From positions 1 through 17,773 of the forward strand of contig DDZS01000045.1 in NCBI GenBank assembly GCA_002346425.1: 17,773 nt of DNA. The letters are read 5' to 3'. Source of the stretch: Alphaproteobacteria bacterium UBA3002. Lineage in GTDB: Bacteria; Pseudomonadota; Alphaproteobacteria; Rickettsiales; UBA3002. Numbering within the stretch: the first letter of the stretch is position 1; each line of letters opens with the position of its first letter. A program made the translations under genes and the position numbers. The notes below the pieces were generated by a model. The model ran no database searches, had not been told where the DNA came from, and was given only the letters and a program-made list of their open reading frames with translations. Below are positions 14,036 through 17,773 of this stretch, in pieces.

Positions 14036-14632
14036 CTATTTTGCGTGGCCCGCTTCTTGGGTTTTGGGGAACACTGCATCCAGAATTTTGCGCTGCGTGG
14101 CGTCGTGGCATTGCTCAACCGCCCTGCCAGGGGCGTTAGACTCGCGCAGTGCGGATGCCACGCAGACTTCCATATCGCCATTTTCGCGCACCGCCTGTAA
14201 TGCTTCGGCATAGGCGTCTACTTTATCCGCAGGAATTTTCGGATAATCGAACAAGGCGGTTGGTAATGTATACCGATCCGCCGGCGCGGCGGGGTTGATA
14301 CGCGATACTTCGCGCCAGAAATCCAGTTGTTGAAACAAGTCTTCTTCTAATGCGCCATCGACGACGTAAGGGTGAAGCCTGAATTTGCTGGCTGGAAACC
14401 GCCCGCTCACTTCTGGGGCGAATATTTCCCGAAACTCCTGCATGACGGCCCGCTCATCCTTCGCAATCTGAAGTGCCAGACGAACCAGTGCCGGATCTCG
14501 TGTTGGCTGCGGAAGGCTATAGGTAGGATTCATCGTGCTGGGTGGTTGATAGCCGGGAATCAAATCGCCTAACCCGCGGGGCGTTCCTTTTTGACTATTA
14601 ATGGCATATTCTGTTGGTTTCGACTCAGACAT
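14036..14632 (-). CDS. Hypothetical protein, unrecognised
   Basis: 198 residues, no family recognised. No signal peptide or membrane segment is seen. The first 45 residues are Pro/Ser/Thr-rich and probably disordered (PGYQPPSTMNPTYSLPQPTRDP). The rest looks helical and charged: a helix with RLALQIAKDERAVMQEFREIF (51-71, split by no proline), then FRLHPYVVDGALEEDLFQQLDFW (84-106) and a C-terminal helix region. Two cysteines (157, 175). GGAGA 6 nt before the ATG is a good ribosome site, and codon use resembles the neighbours, so it is probably a real gene. It is divergent from the P6 pilin unit and lies upstream of thiE on the same strand. Confidence 0.7.
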   Translation of the reverse strand: MSESKPTEYAINSQKGTPRGLGDLIPGYQPPSTMNPTYSLPQPTRDPALVRLALQIAKDERAVMQEFREIFAPEVSGRFPASKFRLHPYVVDGALEEDLFQQLDFWREVSRINPAAPADRYTLPTALFDYPKIPADKVDAYAEALQAVRENGDMEVCVASALRESNAPGRAVEQCHDATQRKILDAVFPKTQEAGHAK

Positions 14633-14745
14633 ATATTCTCCATTGCTTCAGACTGGAATCGTTTTAATAGATCAATCCGCCTGCGTGCGTGACACTTTTA
14701 TGACAATAGCGCAGGGGAGGTATGCCGCATTGTCATGGCTTGGTA

Positions 14746-14777
14746 TTAACGCTTTATTAAGTCTCCTTTGTTACACT
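14746..14777 (+). promoter_or_regulatory. CtrA-like box and -10 element of the P6-P7 pilin unit
   Basis: TTAACGCTTTATTAA (14746-14760), identical to the box before P5, then 11 nt and TACACT (14772-14777). Predicted start near 14784; the leader of about 20 nt holds AAAGGAG (14789-14795), the ribosome site of P6. Confidence 0.7.
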
Positions 14778-14803
14778 AAGGCTGGATTAAAGGAGAAATG
14801 CCC

Positions 14804-15583
14804 ATGCAACGCGGTTTTACCTTGGTGGAATTAAGTATCGTGCTCGTCATTGTCGGCCTGCTCATGGGCGGCGTGCTAGTCGGGCGCGATCTGGTGCGTA
14901 AGGCGCAGTTGCGTACAGTATTGACCGATCTGGAAGAAGTCCAAAGCGCCACGCGTCTTTTTTCAGAGCAATATAATGCCTTACCCGGCGATATTCCCAA
15001 TGCGACCGATTATTGGCCGTCAGCCGGAGGCGATGGTATGGTAAGTGGGACCTGTGCATCCGCAGCCTCTAATGACACAGCCACGTGTAACGGCAATGGC
15101 GATCGCCGTATCGCGTATCGCCCCGGCGCGAGCAATTTTACGGAAGAACATATGTTTTGGCAGCACTTAACCAATGCAGGCCTGATGGAAGGCTATTATA
15201 CCGGTAAGGCAGGTCCTGGAAGTATATGGGATTCCATTCCCGGAAAAAACGTGCCCGAAGGCGCCTTGCGTGACAGCGGGATGGGCATGACAAACCGTCC
15301 GGCGGGATCTGTGCACGCCAACTGGTATATGACCACCCATGGCAATTTTTTAGAATATGGCGGCAAGGTTGCCGATAGTATCAGCCGTAATATTTTATTT
15401 ACTCCGCGCGAACAACTCAGCTTTGAAGAAAAAGTCGACGACGGCTACCCGGGCTTAGGGAAAATGCATAGCTTCACAAGCAACTTTCGCCCCAATTGCG
15501 TCACCGCTGGCAATGAGCATGTCGCCGAATATCGTAAAGACGTGAGCGACGTCGCCTGTAGTATTATGTGGATTATGGAGTAG
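14804..15583 (+). CDS. Type IV prepilin paralogue P6, the divergent member
   Basis: 259 residues from the second ATG. Leader MQRG, then FTLVELSIVLVIVGLL. An in-frame ATG two codons earlier (14798) is only 2 nt from AGGAG, whereas 14804 is 8 nt away and gives the usual four-residue leader. It is the only copy without TGQSLIRAAELR (here VGRDLVRKAQLR) and without EEAWNID (here LSFEEKVDDGYPG, 206-216). It keeps NALPGDIPNATDYW (58-71), Cys84-Cys95, CNGNGD (95-100), FWQHLTNAGLMEGYYTG (118-134) and C-terminal Cys232/Cys252. A GGDGMVSGTC stretch (75-84) parallels GGDGNITGTC in P8. First gene of the right-hand cluster; it may be a distinct pilin class, such as a minor or tip subunit (inference). Confidence 0.9.
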   Translation: MQRGFTLVELSIVLVIVGLLMGGVLVGRDLVRKAQLRTVLTDLEEVQSATRLFSEQYNALPGDIPNATDYWPSAGGDGMVSGTCASAASNDTATCNGNGDRRIAYRPGASNFTEEHMFWQHLTNAGLMEGYYTGKAGPGSIWDSIPGKNVPEGALRDSGMGMTNRPAGSVHANWYMTTHGNFLEYGGKVADSISRNILFTPREQLSFEEKVDDGYPGLGKMHSFTSNFRPNCVTAGNEHVAEYRKDVSDVACSIMWIME

Positions 15584-15589
15584 GGGCAG

Positions 15590-16357
15590 ATGCAAAAAGG
15601 GTTTAGTTTAGTCGAACTTTCCATCGTCCTCGTTATCCTCGGGCTACTAACCGGCGGTATCCTGACCGGCCAATCCCTCATCCGCGCGGCGGAGTTGCGG
15701 AATGTGGCGACGGAATTTCAGCGTTGGCAAACAGCAACCCGCACCTTTCAGGATAAATATTTTGCATTACCGGGCGATATGCGTAATGCGACGAGCTTTT
15801 GGGGAACCGCAACTGCCTGCCCGGGCACGCAAGCGACGCCTAGTAGCGATGCTAGAACCTGCAATGGAGATGGCAACGGGGTCGTTCAATATTTTTATGC
15901 TGGGCCGGTAAATAGTACTGAACTGCATCGCTTCTGGCAGCATTTGGCTAACGCCGGCTTAGTCGAAGGCACCTATACAGGTGTGCAGACGACCAGCGGT
16001 GAAATACGCAGCTTTGCCGCAGGTGTAAACGCTCCGGCGAGTAAGCTGGGCAATGCGCATTGGTATATCTCCAGTTATGGCGACATTGATAGCGGGAGTG
16101 GCTATTGGTGGGATGGGGATGCTACGAATATTCTAACGTTGAGCGATAACTCGGCGATTCCGCTTGCCCCAGAAGAAGCCTGGAATATCGATACGAAGTT
16201 GGACGATGGTAAGCCTGGGCTAGGCAAAGTGCGCACGCAAGGGCCATATTATAATTCTACGAATTGCTACACCACCACTACTCAGGCAACCGCAGCCTAT
16301 ACATTGACCTATTCCGGCAAGTCCTGCCGCCTTCACTTTAGTAATATCTTAAAATAA
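15590..16357 (+). CDS. Type IV prepilin paralogue P7
   Basis: 255-residue prepilin. Leader MQKG, then FSLVELSIVLVILGLL. KYFALPGDMRNA (56-67), Cys77-Cys91, the loop CNGDGNGVVQ (91-100), FWQHLANAGLVEGTYTG (115-131), PEEAWNIDTKLDDGKP (194-209) and C-terminal Cys226/Cys246. The variable region is Trp/Tyr/Gly-rich (WYISSYGDIDSGSGYWWDGD). It starts 6 nt after the P6 stop with AGGGGC as ribosome site, so the two form one operon. There is no promoter box of its own. Confidence 0.91.
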   Translation: MQKGFSLVELSIVLVILGLLTGGILTGQSLIRAAELRNVATEFQRWQTATRTFQDKYFALPGDMRNATSFWGTATACPGTQATPSSDARTCNGDGNGVVQYFYAGPVNSTELHRFWQHLANAGLVEGTYTGVQTTSGEIRSFAAGVNAPASKLGNAHWYISSYGDIDSGSGYWWDGDATNILTLSDNSAIPLAPEEAWNIDTKLDDGKPGLGKVRTQGPYYNSTNCYTTTTQATAAYTLTYSGKSCRLHFSNILK

Positions 16358-16386
16358 TAACTTAGGATGGAGCATGGATTGCGTCG

Positions 16387-16418
16387 TTAATCCTTTAGTA
16401 ATATTTCTCTGCTAATGT
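16387..16418 (+). promoter_or_regulatory. CtrA-like box (one mismatch) and -10 element of P8
   Basis: TTAATCCTTTAGTAA (16387-16401) is TTAA-N7-GTAA, one base off the consensus and close to the P5/P6 boxes. After 11 nt comes TAATGT (16413-16418). Only 7 nt separate it from the ATG. Confidence 0.6.
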
Positions 16419-16425
16419 AGTAATA

Positions 16426-17250
16426 ATGCAAAAGACATATCACAGGCAGCAAGGCTTTTCACTCGTCGAACTCTCAATCGTATTAGTCATTCTCGGGCTA
16501 CTAACCGGTGGGATCCTCACCGGCCAATCCCTCATCCGCGCGGCAGAGTTGCGGAGCGTGGTGACAGAGTTTCAGCGCTATCAAACGGCAACCCGCGCGT
16601 TTCAGGACAAATATTTCGCGCTACCGGGTGACATGAAAAATGCCACGAGCTTTTGGGGGAGTGCGGGCGGCGATGGGAATATTACCGGCACCTGCTCAAC
16701 GCAAAGCGGAACAGGAACACAAACCTGTAATGGTAACGGAAATGGTGTATTAAACTCAGCATCTGGGGCCAACGTCTATGGCGAGAGCTTTGCTTTCTGG
16801 CAGCATCTGGCCAATGCAGGATTGGTGGAAGGGAGTTTCAACGGCAAGTCCGGGGCCGGAACAATGCATACATTGGTTCCGGGCACAAATTCTCCTCAGC
16901 CCAAACTATCGAATGCGGGATGGTATGCTTTTCATTATGGGGACCGTACCAACAATTATGGCGACAATAAGACATTTAATGCAAATTACCAAAATACGCT
17001 TCGATTTATTAATGTGGATGGTTCAGCCGACATTATAAAGCCGGAAGAAGCATGGATGATTGATACAAAGTTAGATGATGGCATGCCCGCCAGAGGAAGA
17101 TTGATGGCTGATAGCCGCATAGGGTGCGCTGTAGCAGCCAATGGGGCAACGCTGACTACCGCCGCAGCTGATGCGGCAAAGTTAGATTCAAAATATAATC
17201 TTAACAGCAGCGCCAATGTATGCGGACTCGTCATGCTGCAGCTTTTCTGA
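16426..17250 (+). CDS. Type IV prepilin paralogue P8
   Basis: 274-residue prepilin, longest of the eight. Leader MQKTYHRQQG, then FSLVELSIVLVILGLL. KYFALPGDMKNA (62-73), GGDGNITGTC (81-90), Cys90-Cys101, the loop CNGNGNGVLN (101-110), FWQHLANAGLVEGSFNG (124-140), PEEAWMIDTKLDDGMP (206-221) and C-terminal Cys234/Cys266 with an Ala-rich insert between them. No Shine-Dalgarno sequence precedes the ATG, no other nearby start exists, and the predicted transcription start falls on the ATG, so it may be leaderless. It follows P7 by 68 nt with its own CtrA-like promoter and is the last gene before the rRNA operon. Confidence 0.9.
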   Translation: MQKTYHRQQGFSLVELSIVLVILGLLTGGILTGQSLIRAAELRSVVTEFQRYQTATRAFQDKYFALPGDMKNATSFWGSAGGDGNITGTCSTQSGTGTQTCNGNGNGVLNSASGANVYGESFAFWQHLANAGLVEGSFNGKSGAGTMHTLVPGTNSPQPKLSNAGWYAFHYGDRTNNYGDNKTFNANYQNTLRFINVDGSADIIKPEEAWMIDTKLDDGMPARGRLMADSRIGCAVAANGATLTTAAADAAKLDSKYNLNSSANVCGLVMLQLF

Positions 17251-17309
17251 ACTCCATCACAGATGTAGCTATGCGTCCGTATTTCTTTTATCCCAATAAA
17301 GATTATTAG

Positions 17310-17343
17310 ATAACCAACGGTTATTTCGTGCCTTTTTAAAGGC
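17310..17343 (+). terminator. Two small hairpins between P8 and the rRNA promoter
   Basis: ATAACC-AAC-GGTTAT (17310-17324) followed by TTTCG, and GCCTTT-TT-AAAGGC (17330-17343). Stems are only 6 bp and the T-tract is short, so this is a possible rather than clear end for P8 transcription ahead of the rrn promoter. Confidence 0.35.
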
Positions 17344-17378
17344 CATAAATTTTAGCTAAAAAAAAATCATTTTAGGCG

Positions 17379-17407
17379 TTGACTTGGCAGGGGCTGCTGC
17401 GTATAAA
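17379..17407 (+). promoter_or_regulatory. Ribosomal RNA operon promoter
   Basis: TTGACT (17379-17384), 17-nt spacer with a GC-rich 3' end, TATAAA (17402-17407), the strongest sigma70-type match in the window. An A-rich stretch lies about 10-25 nt upstream, as in UP elements. Predicted start near 17414. Confidence 0.8.
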
Positions 17408-17738
17408 GCAGCTCCCGACGCGAAAAACGTTGGTGACTTCTCCGGCCTTTACTGGTCGAAATCATGAGTAAGTCTAGTGTTTGAAAAGTTGAATCAGTAT
17501 GTATGCGCAGATGGTCGTGTGCGAATTTTTTCCGTACGAACCAAATCTGCGTATATCACGTGTAATATTATTATGTAATTTTGTACGCTTATACGTATCA
17601 ACAGTGACCATAAGTTCCTCCTTCGAGAGGCAAGCACTGTGGATATGGTTTGTGCGAGAGTCGAATATTGTTTTGGCCTTTGGTCAAAACATCAATTCTT
17701 TTTTTAGGATGTCAATTGGCATCCTGGATCAATACTCA
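17408..17738 (+). other. rRNA operon leader
   Basis: About 325 nt of transcribed leader before 16S. It contains a hairpin 17670-17690 (9-bp stem with one G-U pair, 3-nt loop), then T-rich sequence, and a near-perfect 20-nt palindrome 17706-17725 (AGGATG...CATCCT) ending about 13 nt before the 16S start. These may be part of processing or antitermination structures; no clear boxA was identified. A small ORF here (17499-17741) is not considered a gene. Confidence 0.6.
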
Positions 17739-17773
17739 TAACATGAGAGTTTGATCCTGGCTCAGAACGAACG
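17739..17773 (+). rRNA. rrs: 16S ribosomal RNA, 5' end (cut by window edge)
   Basis: AGAGTTTGATCCTGGCTCAG at 17746-17765 is the universal 16S start (E. coli positions 8-27), so the mature 5' end lies near 17739. AACGAACG directly after it is typical of Alphaproteobacteria. Confidence 0.97.

Noticed and set aside
3298..17250. Diversity-generating retroelement or phase-variable shufflon acting on the pilins
   Set aside because: No reverse transcriptase, template repeat, recombinase or inverted recombination sites are seen in the window; gene conversion is a simpler reading of the shared block.
17499..17741. 80-residue ORF between the rrn promoter and 16S
   Set aside because: It lies inside the transcribed rRNA leader, runs into the 16S start, has no ribosome site and no recognisable protein features.

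Overview
The window looks like a piece of an alphaproteobacterial chromosome. The evidence is a 16S rRNA 5' end with the alphaproteobacterial-type start (AGAGTTTGATCCTGGCTCAG followed by AACGAACG), CtrA-type TTAA-N7-TTAA promoter boxes, a DUF1189 membrane protein, a complex I NDUFA9-like reductase, a Tat-exported DUF882 (YcbK-like) protein and a class 2 PyrD. Finer placement cannot be made from the sequence; a lineage with type IVa-like pili, for example Micavibrio or Rhodospirillales relatives, is possible but unproven.

Layout: a truncated pilT and an upstream TPR/proline-rich exported protein run leftward from about 2055. pyrD runs right (2163-3203). Four tightly packed prepilin genes run left (6389 to 3298; called P4, P3, P2, P1 in transcription order). 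Next come a two-gene leftward unit (NDUFA9-like reductase, then DUF1189), a rightward exported peroxiredoxin-like protein, a leftward L,D-transpeptidase and rightward efp. A solitary prepilin gene P5 (12081-11350) follows, then leftward DUF882 + VOC, thiE and an unrecognised gene. The right end holds three rightward prepilin genes, P6-P7 (14804-16357) and P8 (16426-17250), then a strong rRNA promoter, a leader of about 325 nt and the first 35 nt or so of the 16S gene.

The main feature is a family of eight paralogous type IV prepilins at three sites within 14 kb, close to pilT. They share the N-terminal helix, a disulfide-flanked Asp/Asn-Gly loop, an FWQHLANAGL-type motif, a (W)NIDxKxDDG-type motif and a C-terminal disulfide, but differ strongly in between. 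All four pilin transcription-unit starts carry the same architecture: a TTAA-N7-TTAA CtrA-like box (one of the four has one mismatch), exactly 11 nt, then a -10-like hexamer. By eye no other such box occurs in the window. This suggests a CtrA-controlled, probably cell-cycle-controlled, set of alternative or co-assembled pilins. Two of the four units (P5, P8) appear leaderless. Seven of the eight genes also share a 38-nt block with 0-2 mismatches each, although other conserved protein motifs vary at synonymous sites; this hints at gene conversion or a nucleotide-level constraint. A second notable element is a heptamer-repeat long hairpin with G-quadruplex potential and five GANTC sites beside thiE.
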